Part shown: positions 37,090 through 45,937 of the stretch, in pieces
Numbering within the stretch: the first letter of the stretch is position 1
Layout of the letters: every line of letters begins with the position of its first letter
Origin: CAVWUA01 sp963758025
GTDB lineage: Bacteria > Planctomycetota > Planctomycetia > Isosphaerales > Isosphaeraceae
Length of the DNA stretch: 64,000 bases
NCBI GenBank assembly: GCA_963758025.1
Contig: CAVWUA010000009.1
Coordinates: 1-64,000 of the forward strand
Direction of reading: 5' to 3'
The notes under the pieces: generated by a model
Seen by the model: only the letters and a program-made list of their open reading frames with translations
What the model was told of the DNA's origin: nothing
Database searches by the model: none
Program-made: the position numbers and the translations under genes

Positions 37090-38265
37090 ATGTCACCACG
37101 TCAACTCCTGCTGATCGTCGGCGGAATGCTCGCCCTGTTCTGGCTCTGCGCTCCGCTGGCGCTGGCGGCCCGGCCGGCGGAGGCCCCCTTGTGGGTCTTC
37201 GTCGGCACCTATACCGGCGGCGAGAGCCAGGGGATCTACCGGCTGGAACTGGACCCCGCGACGGGGGCCCTCTCCGAGCCGCAACTCGCCGCCGAGATGT
37301 CCAACCCGTCCTTCCTGGCGATCCATCCCGACCACACGTTTCTCTACGCCGTCAGCGAGGTTTCGGCCACGAGCGGCGAGCCGGGCGGGTCGGTCGTCGG
37401 GTTCGCGCTCGACGCCGGAACCGGAGCGCTCACGCCGTTGAACCGGCAATCCTCCCGAGGGGCCGGGCCGTGCCACCTCGTCGTCGATCACCAGGGCAAG
37501 AACGTGCTGGTGGCCAATTACGGCGGCGGGAGCATCGCCGCCTTGCCGATCGGCGCGGACGGACGCCTCCAGCCGGCCTCGGCGTTCGTGCAGCATGAGG
37601 GATCGGGAGCGAACCCGAAACGGCAGGAGGCCCCTCACGCCCACTCGATCCATGCGGACCCCGCCGACCGGTTCGCGATCGCGGCCGACCTCGGGCTGGA
37701 TCAGCTCCGGATCTATCGGTTCGACCCCTCAAACGGCACGCTCACCCCGAACGACCCGCCCGCGACATCGACCGCGCCCGGCTCCGGCCCCCGGCACTTC
37801 GCGTTCCATCCCGATGGCCGTCATGCCTACGTCATCAACGAGCTGAATTCCACCGTCACCGCCTTCGACTACGACCCGTCGAAGGGGACCTTGACCGAGA
37901 TCCAGACCGTTCCGACGCTCGCCCAGGACGATAACGCCAGCAAGAACTACCCGGCCGAGGTCCAGGTTCACCCGTCGGGCCGGTTCCTCTACGGATCGAA
38001 TCGCGGCAAGGACAGCATCGCCGTCTTCGCGATCGACGCCGACAGCGGCCGGCTTCGCCCCTTGCAGTTTCCGTCCACCGGAGGCAACAACCCGCGCAAC
38101 TTCGGCATCGACCCCTCCGGCCGCTTCCTGCTCGCCGCCAACCAGGATTCCAACAACATCGTCGTCTTCCGCATCGACCCGAAGACCGGAGAGCTTCAGC
38201 CCACCGGACAGGAGGTTCACGTCCCCAGGCCCGTCTGCGTAAAGATGATTCGCAAAGGAGAGTGA
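37090..38265 (+). CDS. Exported lactonase, 6-phosphogluconolactonase-like seven-bladed propeller
   Basis: A 391-residue propeller protein of the lactonase (YbhE/Pgl) family. A signal peptide (residues 1-26, ending ALA-ARPAE) is followed by blades with FVGTYTGGESQGIYRLELD, GPCHLVVDHQGKNVLVANYG, PHAHSIHADPADRF, GPRHFAFHPDGRHAYVINEL and NPRNFGIDPSGRFLLAANQD. Cytosolic homologues hydrolyse 6-phosphogluconolactone in the pentose phosphate pathway; this copy is exported, so its substrate is more likely an external lactone. It is not next to gnd. ATG 37090 follows GGAGGATCTCC. Confidence 0.85.
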   Translation: MSPRQLLLIVGGMLALFWLCAPLALAARPAEAPLWVFVGTYTGGESQGIYRLELDPATGALSEPQLAAEMSNPSFLAIHPDHTFLYAVSEVSATSGEPGGSVVGFALDAGTGALTPLNRQSSRGAGPCHLVVDHQGKNVLVANYGGGSIAALPIGADGRLQPASAFVQHEGSGANPKRQEAPHAHSIHADPADRFAIAADLGLDQLRIYRFDPSNGTLTPNDPPATSTAPGSGPRHFAFHPDGRHAYVINELNSTVTAFDYDPSKGTLTEIQTVPTLAQDDNASKNYPAEVQVHPSGRFLYGSNRGKDSIAVFAIDADSGRLRPLQFPSTGGNNPRNFGIDPSGRFLLAANQDSNNIVVFRIDPKTGELQPTGQEVHVPRPVCVKMIRKGE

Positions 38266-38440
38266 GCCCGCCGAGGTCCCGCCCGAAGACGAACCGGGAT
38301 CACCTTGCGCCCTGGGATTTCTCATGCGAGACGCCGGCAAGGTGAGGCCCTGTTTTCCAGGGATGAATCGAACGCTCACTCCACGTCCTCTCATCGCCTC
38401 GCGCCCCGGACAACGCGGACGTCGTCCGGGGCGCCCGCGG

Positions 38441-39685
38441 TCAGCGCTCAATCTCCAGGTCGGGACGAACCTCGCGCAACGCGGCGACGCCCTCGTCGGT
38501 CACCGGGGTCTGACTCAGGTCCACTTTCCGCAAACTCTCGAACCCGGCCAGGATTTTCAGCCCCTCGTCGGTCACCGGGGTCCCGCGAAGGCCCAGGTAT
38601 CGCAAATCCGGGAGCCCGGCCAGAGGCTTCAGCCCCGCGTCGGTCGTTTTCGAGCCGTCGAGATAGACGTCCCGCAAGGTTTTGAGCCGGCCGATTTCCC
38701 GGAGCTGCGCGTCCGTCACCGGCACGTTCCAGAGGAACAGGCTCTCCAGGTTCTCGAAACGGGCCAGCCCCTTGAGGTCCGCCTCGGTCACGTCTCGGTT
38801 GGAGAAATCCGCGACCCGCACGCGCTCGGGCATCCAGAGTTCTTCACGAATCCTGGGCTTTTCCGCGTCCACGCCCCAGTAGCGCAAGGTCCGATACGCC
38901 TCCCGACGGACGACATAAATCCGGACCTCGCGCCCCTGGTTCTCCTCGGCCCGATCGAGATACGCCCACGCCGGGTCGTCGAGCAGCGCCCGCACGCGCT
39001 CGATGTTCTCGGCCGATCGGAAGTACCGCAAGGCCCTGGCCCCCTCCTCGCGTCGAAACGTGCTGTCGGAGCGAAGGAACTCCAGCGCCCGCGTCTCCAG
39101 CCGCCTGTCCACGGGAACGCTCAGGAGGAGATACCCTCCGGTCCCGTAATACTCGGCCCATTGCGTCCCGGCAACCGCCTCGTTCGGCACCATGAGCGCG
39201 AAGCCGAGGATTCGCCTCACCCCCGGCATCCGGCGCACCGTCTCCTTCGCGACCCGGATCACCTCGTCCGGATCGCGCAAGAGGGTAAAATCCGCCGTCA
39301 GAACCTCCAATCCCTCATCCGCCAGCTCGATCACCGTGGCCGCGCTCGAATCCTCCTCTCCCACCACCGCCACCAGCAGCCGTCGGGAACGGTCCTTCCA
39401 TCCCTCAAGGACCGACGCGGGCCGGGACAGCCAAACCCGCAGCCGCTGGCGATGTTCCCCCTTCAACGTTTCCTCAACGGCCAACGTCGCCTCAATCCCC
39501 TCGCCCTCATCGGCACCTTCACCGCCCCCAAACCCCACAATCTTCCCGACCACGACCCGATCGGCATTCGCAACCGTCCACTCAATACTCTCGGCATGGC
39601 TGAACAACGGCTGAGCGTCCGCGCGCACCGAGAGAACCAGTGAAACGCCGAGCGCGACGAGCGATGTCCAGGCGGAGGTTCTCAT
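38441..39685 (-). CDS. Exported leucine-rich-repeat protein
   Basis: A 414-residue secreted protein. Residues 1-24 form a signal peptide (TSLVALGVSLVLSVRADA). The middle (residues 30-130) may be a beta-sandwich domain, and the C-terminal 130 residues are leucine-rich repeats: GLARFENLESLFLWNVPVTD, RLKTLRDVYLDGSKTTDAGL, GLPDLRYLGLRGTPVTDEGL and so on, with a 23-residue period. Such short bacterial LRRs mediate protein contacts; the target is unknown. The gene is intact. Confidence 0.82.
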   Translation of the reverse strand: MRTSAWTSLVALGVSLVLSVRADAQPLFSHAESIEWTVANADRVVVGKIVGFGGGEGADEGEGIEATLAVEETLKGEHRQRLRVWLSRPASVLEGWKDRSRRLLVAVVGEEDSSAATVIELADEGLEVLTADFTLLRDPDEVIRVAKETVRRMPGVRRILGFALMVPNEAVAGTQWAEYYGTGGYLLLSVPVDRRLETRALEFLRSDSTFRREEGARALRYFRSAENIERVRALLDDPAWAYLDRAEENQGREVRIYVVRREAYRTLRYWGVDAEKPRIREELWMPERVRVADFSNRDVTEADLKGLARFENLESLFLWNVPVTDAQLREIGRLKTLRDVYLDGSKTTDAGLKPLAGLPDLRYLGLRGTPVTDEGLKILAGFESLRKVDLSQTPVTDEGVAALREVRPDLEIER

Positions 39686-39804
39686 ATATCGGCTCCATTA
39701 TGAAATGGCCAGGGTTGAGCGCATCGAATCCCTGATTTCCCAAAGCCACCCGCCGCCACGTCGGGCCGGGGACGCGTGAGGTTCGGCGGGCGAGTATGGC
39801 GAGG

Positions 39805-39852
39805 ACCATCGAATTGATATTAGTGGATCGGTCCGCACGGCGGACCCTACCC
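39805..39852. repeat. GTAGGGTCCGCC palindrome family, partial copy A
   Basis: Shares ACCATCGAATTGATATTAGT, GGATCGGTCCGC and CGGACCCTACCC with copies at 41174-41241 and 42302-42365. The left arm is degenerate here. It lies in the 527-base gene-free stretch 39686-40213 between the LRR gene start and the FRG-gene stop. Confidence 0.7.
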
Positions 39853-39986
39853 AATTCTGCCTGGTTTGGGAGCCACGGATTGTCTTCGACCCGTGCTGCG
39901 GTAGCCAGACGGCACGGAGTCCGGAACCGGAACACCGTGACACCCAAACCTCAGCCCATCCACCCATGCGGTAGCGGTACAGGAAA

Positions 39987-40204
39987 CCTCCTCTTCGCCC
40001 CGGAGGGGCGGCAGTGAATAGCCAGTGGGCGTAAGCCCCTGGAATGTAATCATCCCGTGTCTTCCAAGCCCCGGCAGGGGCGACAGTGTGTCTTCGGCGG
40101 GACTGTCGCCCCTGCCGGGGCTGGGTTTCTGAACATTGCGTTTGTCGTCCAGGGGCTTACGCCCACTGGCTATTCACTGCCGCCCCTCCGGGGCGAAGAG
40201 GAGG
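39987..40204. repeat. 218-base nested palindrome beside the FRG gene
   Basis: Outer perfect inverted repeat with 56-base arms (39987-40042 and 40149-40204; begins CCTCCTCTTCGCCCCGGAGG) and inside it a second perfect palindrome with 21-base arms (40067-40087 and 40102-40122; core GCCCCGGCAGGGGCGACA). The element ends nine bases before the FRG-gene stop codon. Long perfect arms mean recent origin or selection. It can form a cruciform or a very stable RNA hairpin. Confidence 0.85.
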
Positions 40205-40213
40205 CTCATTCCT

Positions 40214-41149
40214 TCAAAACCTATTTTCTTGTTCCAAATCGCGTACGATGCTCGCATAACCAGGATAAATGGCGGAAGGTGTGACATCCAGCTTTGCCAG
40301 GAGGTACAAGAGCCTGCCCGCCTGAGATGCCGGGAGTGCGAATTTCCGCAGTTGACAGTCCACTACAATTTTGTCCTGGTCCGATTTCTCCGGCTCTGCC
40401 TCGGCTGACAACTCAGCCAAGACCTCTTCCATCGGTCGATCCTCGGCTCTTTGCTCTCTCGTATACTGTGGCTGAAATAAAGTGAACATATTGTTGGGCT
40501 TGAGATTAGAATTTGTCGCGCTCGGCGCAGTGACGATCCTGATCAAGGCGGATCCGCGACCGACGTAACCTTGCTTACCCATCATCGGGTAATGAAAGGC
40601 CCACACCACGAGGCGACCAAGGACTCCGGGGTGCTCCGTCCGGCTCGCTGCCCCTTCCGCCGCGAAGAAAGCGGCGATCAATGATTGCCTCGACCAGTCC
40701 AGCAGCGGTGTGGGTATCCCATAGTGCTGGGCCAAGGCCATTAACGAGAGGGCCATGTCGTACGTTTTCCATCCGTCCCATCCCTTCGGGACGAATTGGT
40801 CGCCACTATTCGAGTTGAAGAGTTCAAGCCGATCTCGAAGCTCCTGTGAGTCGTCGGGTAAGATCAAGCCTCGACGATCAGCGATGTCAAAGAATCGGAT
40901 CAGGATGTCGCGTTCCGCCAGGCGCCTCTCGCTGGGGTCCCGTACGTCGTGCTTCGTCAGCGATTTCAATCTCCCATCGCTCCTGTATGCCGACGGAACG
41001 AGCGGATAATCACCACACTGGCCCCGGAACAACCATCGATCTGCGAGGGGAAAATCCTTGAAGAAGGGGCCGAGCGGTGAGATCGCGTCCAGAAATTCAT
41101 CGGCACTGTCACAATCAACCTGAGGAAGTACGACCTGAAATGTGCCCAT
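40214..41149 (-). CDS. FRG-domain protein
   Basis: A 311-residue soluble protein with an FRG domain (named for its FxRG motif). Visible are WLFRGQCGDYPLVPSAYR near residues 38-55 and LAQHYGIPTPLLDWSRQSL with following AFFAA, the two conserved FRG blocks. The C-terminal half (DCQLRKFALPASQAGRLLYL) has no family I recognise. FRG proteins are scattered through bacterial accessory genomes, and the molecular activity is not known to me. The gene is visibly lower in GC than neighbours and sits between two copies of the GTAGGGTCCGCC palindrome, so it was probably acquired. Confidence 0.75.
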   Translation of the reverse strand: MGTFQVVLPQVDCDSADEFLDAISPLGPFFKDFPLADRWLFRGQCGDYPLVPSAYRSDGRLKSLTKHDVRDPSERRLAERDILIRFFDIADRRGLILPDDSQELRDRLELFNSNSGDQFVPKGWDGWKTYDMALSLMALAQHYGIPTPLLDWSRQSLIAAFFAAEGAASRTEHPGVLGRLVVWAFHYPMMGKQGYVGRGSALIRIVTAPSATNSNLKPNNMFTLFQPQYTREQRAEDRPMEEVLAELSAEAEPEKSDQDKIVVDCQLRKFALPASQAGRLLYLLAKLDVTPSAIYPGYASIVRDLEQENRF

Positions 41150-41173
41150 CGGTGTCGTCCTAGCCGCGTAGCC

Positions 41174-41241
41174 GCGTAGGGTCCGCCGCGCGGACCGTCG
41201 AATTGATATTAGTGGATCGGTCCGGCGGCGGACCCTACGCG
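41174..41241. repeat. GTAGGGTCCGCC palindrome family, copy B
   Basis: Arms of 23 bases, 41174-41196 (GCGTAGGGTCCGCCGCGCGG...) and 41219-41241, one base different, around the same 22-base spacer GTCGAATTGATATTAGTGGA. It lies 24 bases upstream of the FRG gene start and separates it from the thioredoxin-like gene. Confidence 0.8.
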
Positions 41242-41332
41242 ACTGAATCCCGGTCACTCGCCCGGACCGCGAGCAGACCAGGGGCCACCCAGCGCTTGAC
41301 AGAAGAGGCCCTTCGGGTGCCCCCGGCCCGGC

Positions 41333-42205
41333 TTATTGTCCGACCCCCAGGGCACGATCAAGCACCGTTCTCAGATCGTCTGGAGCCACGTCGATCGCCG
41401 CCAGCGTGCCGTCGGCTCCGATCACGTGGTACTCCGGCACGACGCCGGTGACGCCGTATGCCTTCGACGGGAAGACCTTTTCCGTGTACTCGCTGACGTT
41501 CCACCAGCGGGGGTCATCGAGGAAACGCCGCCTCCCATCGCCGTAATCGACTTCGCCTTGCTCGGCGATCAACGCGGCCCACTCTTCCCACCGGTCGCCC
41601 CCGTTGGCGCAGACGGTGAGGATGAGGAAGTTCGGGCGATCGGCGTAGGCTCGGCGGAGGGGGGCCAGGCGGCCGAACGGGAGTCCCTTGCCCTTGCCCT
41701 TGTCCTCCCCCAGCCGCCAGAAGACGACGAGCACCACCTTGCCCGCCAGGTCGTCGATCGCGAGGCCGTTCCCGTCCGGGTGGACCGCCTCGATCGCCGG
41801 CGCCGGCTCGCCGATCTTCGGGCGAGGGTGGCCGGATACCTCGATCCGCTTCCCACCGACGCCCTGGCCTTCCGCGCTCCTGTCGGACGATCGCTCAGGC
41901 CCACCCTGGAACCGCTCGCCGATCATCGGGGTCTCCGCCGGGAGGGGGATGTGGTTCCGATCGACGACATCGCCGTCAACAAATGCGTCGATGTGATTCA
42001 TCCCAAACCAGGAGACCCTCGGGGTGGATTGGCCGGGGATGGGGCCGGAGCCGCCGCGCACGGTCCGCGCCCGCGCTCGCGACGGCTCCCGCTCCGATGG
42101 CCAGTTCTTGGGCCACGTCCCTCGATCCGTGACCACATCAACCGCGTACGCGGAGCACGCGGCGGAGAGAGCCAGGGCGGAGAGGACAGCGGGCATTCTC
42201 TTCAT
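41333..42205 (-). CDS. Exported thioredoxin-like-fold protein without CxxC
   Basis: A 290-residue exported protein. A signal peptide (MKRMPAVLSALALSAACSAY, ending AYA-VDVV) is followed by a variable low-complexity stretch and a TlpA/AhpC-like domain: RPKIGEPAPAIEAVHPDGN, AGKVVLVVFWRLGEDKGKG, PNFLILTVCANGG and YGVTGVVPEYHVIGADGTL. The redox CxxC is replaced by RLGEDKG, so disulfide chemistry is unlikely. The cis-Pro region is VVPEYHVI. Many planctomycetes have such inactive-looking thioredoxin folds. GGAGG precedes ATG 42205. Its 5' end is next to palindrome copy C. Confidence 0.65.
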   Translation of the reverse strand: MKRMPAVLSALALSAACSAYAVDVVTDRGTWPKNWPSEREPSRARARTVRGGSGPIPGQSTPRVSWFGMNHIDAFVDGDVVDRNHIPLPAETPMIGERFQGGPERSSDRSAEGQGVGGKRIEVSGHPRPKIGEPAPAIEAVHPDGNGLAIDDLAGKVVLVVFWRLGEDKGKGKGLPFGRLAPLRRAYADRPNFLILTVCANGGDRWEEWAALIAEQGEVDYGDGRRRFLDDPRWWNVSEYTEKVFPSKAYGVTGVVPEYHVIGADGTLAAIDVAPDDLRTVLDRALGVGQ

Positions 42206-42301
42206 CGGAAGGCCTCCATCGTTGGCGACGAGCGAGGCGGAGAGGACGAGAATCTCCCGGTGCGGGTGAATCGATGAAGAAGGTCGAGCCGACGGCAACC
42301 G

Positions 42302-42365
42302 CGTAGGGTCCGCCGCGCGGACCATCTCATTAATATTGGTGGATCGGTCCGCGCGGCGGACCCTA
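42302..42365. repeat. GTAGGGTCCGCC palindrome family, copy C
   Basis: Perfect 21-base arms 42302-42322 (starting GTAGGGTCCGCCGCGCGGA) and 42345-42365 with a 22-base spacer ATCTCATTAATATTGGTGGA.... This is the most complete of three copies and lies about 97 bases upstream of the thioredoxin-like gene. Confidence 0.85.
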
Positions 42366-42446
42366 CCCAACTACTCAACTTGGACCAGAGCCACACGACA
42401 ACACGCTTGACGAGATAGATCAGCACGCATACAGCAACCCACCGAT

Positions 42447-42522
42447 CCAGTAATGTAGGGTGGGCACCGCCCACCATCCAAATTTTAATATGTGGTGGGC
42501 GGTGCCCACCCTACATTACTGG
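42447..42522. repeat. GGGTGGGCAC palindrome, copy 2
   Basis: Perfect 30-base arms (42447-42476 and 42493-42522, beginning CCAGTAATGTAGGGTGGGCA) around a 16-base AT-rich loop. It shares GGGTGGGCACC...GGTGCCCACCC with 26695-26741. A third small hairpin, GGGTGGCC / GGCCACCC, lies at 42623-42647. No gene is seen in 42206-42703. Confidence 0.8.
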
Positions 42523-42703
42523 CAATGCCGAGCCTGATCTCGACGGCAGAGTTGCGGGGGTTCGCCCGCGAATAAAGTCGTAGGGGCGTCACAAATCCTG
42601 GCTATCCAGCACGAGATACTGCGGGTGGCCGTCTGTAATGGCCACCCAGGGATACGGCGAAATTGTCTGAGCAAGAGGTTAGGCGGGCATCACCTCGGCC
42701 TCT

Positions 42704-43135
42704 TCAATCCGGACTCCGCAGGACCGAACTTGCGACTGCCTGCTCAACTGTGATGCCGGACACCACGAGCCCCACATTGTCGGGAGCAGAAGCCCGGCGC
42801 AGACCTCGCTTCTCGAATCTTTCGATCTCTTCTATACGGACGGGGAATCCACCGTCGGCGCATTCGATAACCATAGCCTCACCGACGTGGATGGTCCCTC
42901 TCTCGATTCGTCCGACTACGCACGGTCCCGGTCGATCCTTCAGGTTGAAGACGTCCTCAATAATGAACAGGAATTCCGAGGTTCTGGACCGCTTATCGAC
43001 CCGCGCCAGGAGACTGGCGAGAACATCGCGAACCCTGGCGATTTCGAGTTCCAAGTCGGCAATCCGCTGCTCGTAGTCCACGGGGGCTGCTCGATTTCGG
43101 CGCCCGAGGAAGAGGCGTCGTATCAGGTCTTGCAC
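42704..43135 (-). CDS. EF-Tu domain II-like protein without GTPase domain
   Basis: A 143-residue protein. After a basic N-terminus (LIRRLFLGRRNRAAP) comes a coiled-coil helix (DYEQRIADLELEIARVRDVL) and then a beta-barrel resembling domain II of translational GTPases: FLFIIEDVFNLKDRPGPCVV, GRIERGTIHVGEAMVIE and NVGLVVSGITVEQAVA. No G1-G5 GTPase motifs exist. In EF-Tu that barrel helps bind tRNA; here the role is unknown. GC content is lower than in nearby genes. It is followed by the repeat-rich region on its 3' side. Confidence 0.65.
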   Translation of the reverse strand: MQDLIRRLFLGRRNRAAPVDYEQRIADLELEIARVRDVLASLLARVDKRSRTSEFLFIIEDVFNLKDRPGPCVVGRIERGTIHVGEAMVIECADGGFPVRIEEIERFEKRGLRRASAPDNVGLVVSGITVEQAVASSVLRSPD

Positions 43136-43609
43136 TGCGGAAGCCCCCCACCACCTAACTATGAGTCATCCCGACGTTTGGCTGATAATACACCGCCCAA
43201 AGTTTTGGCCGTGTGGCCGTAAACGCCATCATGATTTCGCGATGGTGTTGAAAATGTCAAGGCAATATTCGACCATTTATCCAATCTAATCGTAGATAAT
43301 GGTTTTATGCGCTCGTCAGGCCGATAAAACGCCGACTCGGATCACGGCCAAGGGGCCGTAAATCGGGTCAGATGGCCGAGAACGGACCACCACGCCGAGG
43401 CCGTGACGGAGGGTTTCTCCGCGTGAAATGCGGCCTGGGGCTATCTCGGGGCGGGGTGGACGTGCTCAGGCCAACGACTCAGGTCCAGTGATATGAAGTC
43501 CGTACGGTCGCGATATTCTCCCGAGACGGACGCGATTCTCCGGGGCGGTCGGGGTGCGCCTGGAGGGATCGGTCCGAGAGGAACACCAAGAAGGGAGATT
43601 CGCCCGCCC
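43136..43609. other. Gene-free, AT-richer intergenic stretch
   Basis: 474 bases without a convincing ORF. The section 43230-43340 is the most AT-rich of the window (TTTATCCAATCTAATCGTAG). Repeated short GGCCGT words occur, but no full palindrome or terminator was identified. Confidence 0.4.
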
Positions 43610-44732
43610 ATGCTCAGCCAGACGACAGATCGACGCCAATCGACGGAACGCTCAGAAGAGTACCGGGCCTCGCACGGCCAGGGGGAAGGCGCGGGCCAGT
43701 CAGAATAGCGTGCGGCATGGGCTCTCGGCGCGGGTGGTGGTGCTGACTCGTGAGGAGAAGGCGTTTCAGAAGCGCTTGCGGGAGGACTGGTATCGGGATC
43801 AACGGCCGACGACGGAGGAGGAATTGGTCCTGATCGAGCAGGCGGTGCGGGCGATGGTGATCCTGAAGCGGATTCGGACGATCGAGATGCGGATGTGGGC
43901 CGAGGCGTCGCCGGGGGAGTATCTGCCGATCGAGGCGGTGAAGTTCGTCCTCCGCTACCTGCCGCGGTGGTCGAAGAGTCTGCACCGGGCGATCCGGGGG
44001 TTGGAGCGGATCGCGAAGGCGAAATTGCGGGCGAAATCGCAAAACGAAGCCGCGAGGATTTCGACGCAAACCCTTTTGAATAAATCGGTTGAGACCTCCA
44101 ACAGCGATTCCCGAACGGCGTCGGATCGGGGGGCTCGGGTGGTAGGCCAACCGGGCTCGGATCGGCGTGACGATACGGGTGGCCGGACACCCGGGGCGTT
44201 CGAAGACGGGAATCTGGGGGAGCCGTCGAACGAGCGGACAGACCGAGCGAAATCACAAATCGAAGCCGTCGAGATTTCGCCGCAAGTCCTTTCCGTCACA
44301 ACGGTTCATGCCCACGAGAACGGTTCCGGAACGGCGACGGATTCCGCGACGGATCGGGGGACGCGGGGGGCGGGTGGCCCATGTTCCAGGTCGGAGGAAC
44401 CCACGGAGGGCCAGCGGCCCACGGTCCACCACGGAAAAGGCAATCCGGCAAGGACGGGGACGGGGGCAATCGGCGCGAACGACACGGTGAAATCGCAAAT
44501 CGAAGCCACGCCCAATTCGACGCAACCTCTTGTGCGGTCGCGGCTCGCGTTTCTGGTACGGGTGGCGGCGGGGGTCGTGCTCGGGGCAGGGGTGTTGCTG
44601 GCGGGGACGGCGGGCCAGGGGGCGGGCGTCTCGCGTCGGGCGGACGTCTTGAGTAACATGGGGGTCATGCGGACGGGTGATGATCCAACCGCGCTGACCG
44701 TTGACCAGAAATGCGATGACCGTGGGCCGTAA
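43610..44732 (+). CDS. NRRNAQKSTGPRT-motif protein with internal repeats, frameshifted
   Basis: Starts MLSQ then, after one extra base near 43623, RQIDANRRNAQKSTGPRTAR and NSVRHGLSARVVV, a motif I know from many planctomycete hypothetical proteins. Residues 60-160 are helical (FQKRLREDWYRDQRPTTEEE). The C-terminal half carries three variants of a KSQxEAxxxSxQxL repeat spaced about 60-80 residues apart with Gly/Thr-rich linkers, and then one hydrophobic helix (VRVAAGVVLGAGVLLAGTAG). Function unknown. AAGGGAG is upstream of ATG 43610. Confidence 0.6.
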
Positions 44733-44779
44733 CGAGGTTCCGTTCCCCCTCCGGCTCGATTCCCAAGGAGTGACATCCA

Positions 44780-45937
44780 ATGGCCACGACTTCCGCCTCC
44801 CCGCTCGCCGCCTTGCAGGCGCTCGATCAGAGCGTCTGGATGGACTTCATGAGCCGCCAGTTTCTCGACAGCGGCGAGCTGAAGCGGCTGATCGCGGAGG
44901 ACAACCTCCAGGGGTGCACGTCCAACCCGACGATCTTTGACAAGGCGATCAGCAAGAGCGACGACTACGACGCCCAGATCAAGGAGCTGGTCGCCGCAGG
45001 GCAAGAGTGCGCAGGAGATCTACGACGAGCTGACCACCGACGACATCCGCCGCGCTCTCGACCTGTTCCGGCCGATGTACGACCAGACGAAGGGGGAGCA
45101 CGGGTTCGTCAGCCTGGAGGTCGCCCCCGACCTGGCGTTCAACTCCGACGCGACCACCGCCGAGGCGAAGAAGCTCTGGGGCATGCTCGACCGGCCGAAC
45201 GCCATGATCAAGATCCCCGGCACGCCCGAAGGGCTCAAGCCGATCGAGGACTCCCTCTTCGACGGGATCAATATCAACGTGACCCTGCTGTTCAGCGTCG
45301 AGGCGTACGAGGCGGTCGCCCTCGCGTACGTCCGCGCCCTGAAGCGCCGGGCGGAGGCCGGCAAGCCGATCGACCGCATCGCCTCGGTCGCCAGCTTCTT
45401 CGTCTCGCGGATCGACGTCGAGGTGGACGGCCGGATCGAGGATCAACTGGAGAAGGAGACCGACCCCGAGCGCAAGGCGAAGCTCCAGACCCTCAAGGGC
45501 AAGGCCGCCATCGCCAACGCCAAGAACGCCTTCGACGTCTTCCAGCGGATCTTCGAGGGGCCGGACTTCGCCCCGCTTGAAGGCCAAGGGGGCCCGCGTT
45601 CAGCGCGTCCTCTGGGCGTCGGTCGGCGTGAAGAACCCGGACTATCCCGACACGCTCTACATTGATGAACTGGTCGGCCCGCACACCGTCAGCACGATGC
45701 CGCCGGACACCTTCAACGCCGTCAAGGACCACGGCAAGGTCCGTCCGAGCCCTGACCGAGGACATGGGCCTGGCCGCGCAGCAGATCAAGGAGCTGGCGG
45801 CGCTCGGGATCGACATCAAGGACGTGACCGACAAGCTCCTGCGCGAGGGCGTGGAGAGCTTCGGCAAGTCGTTCGAGAGCCTCATGAACGGCATCAAGAC
45901 GAAGCGTGAGGCCCTTCTCGCCGAGGTGAAGCGATGA
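44780..45937 (+). CDS. tal: Transaldolase, three frameshifts
   Basis: Transfers a dihydroxyacetone unit between sugar phosphates in the non-oxidative pentose phosphate pathway. Evidence: LDQSVWMDFMSRQFLDSGEL, GCTSNPTIFDKAI, PNAMIKIPGTPEGLKPIEDS (Schiff-base Lys), GININVTLLFSVEAYEAVAL and VASFFVSRID. Three extra bases, near 45002 (AAG/KSAQEIY), 45582 (APL/KAKGARVQRVLW) and 45740 (GKVRP/ALTEDMG), scatter it over frames 2, 3, 1 and 2. Repaired length is about 385 residues. Its stop overlaps the pgi start by four bases. The pair resembles the Tal-Pgi fusion proteins of other bacteria. Confidence 0.9.

Noticed and set aside
42202..42477. Short minus-strand frame with a hydrophobic stretch
   Set aside because: It reads through two palindromic repeats, so the apparent peptide is repeat sequence and not a gene.
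44930..45800. Programmed ribosomal frameshifting in tal and pgi
   Set aside because: The breaks lack slippery heptamers and stimulatory structures, occur at six different contexts, and match a window-wide pattern of extra single bases; sequence error is simpler.
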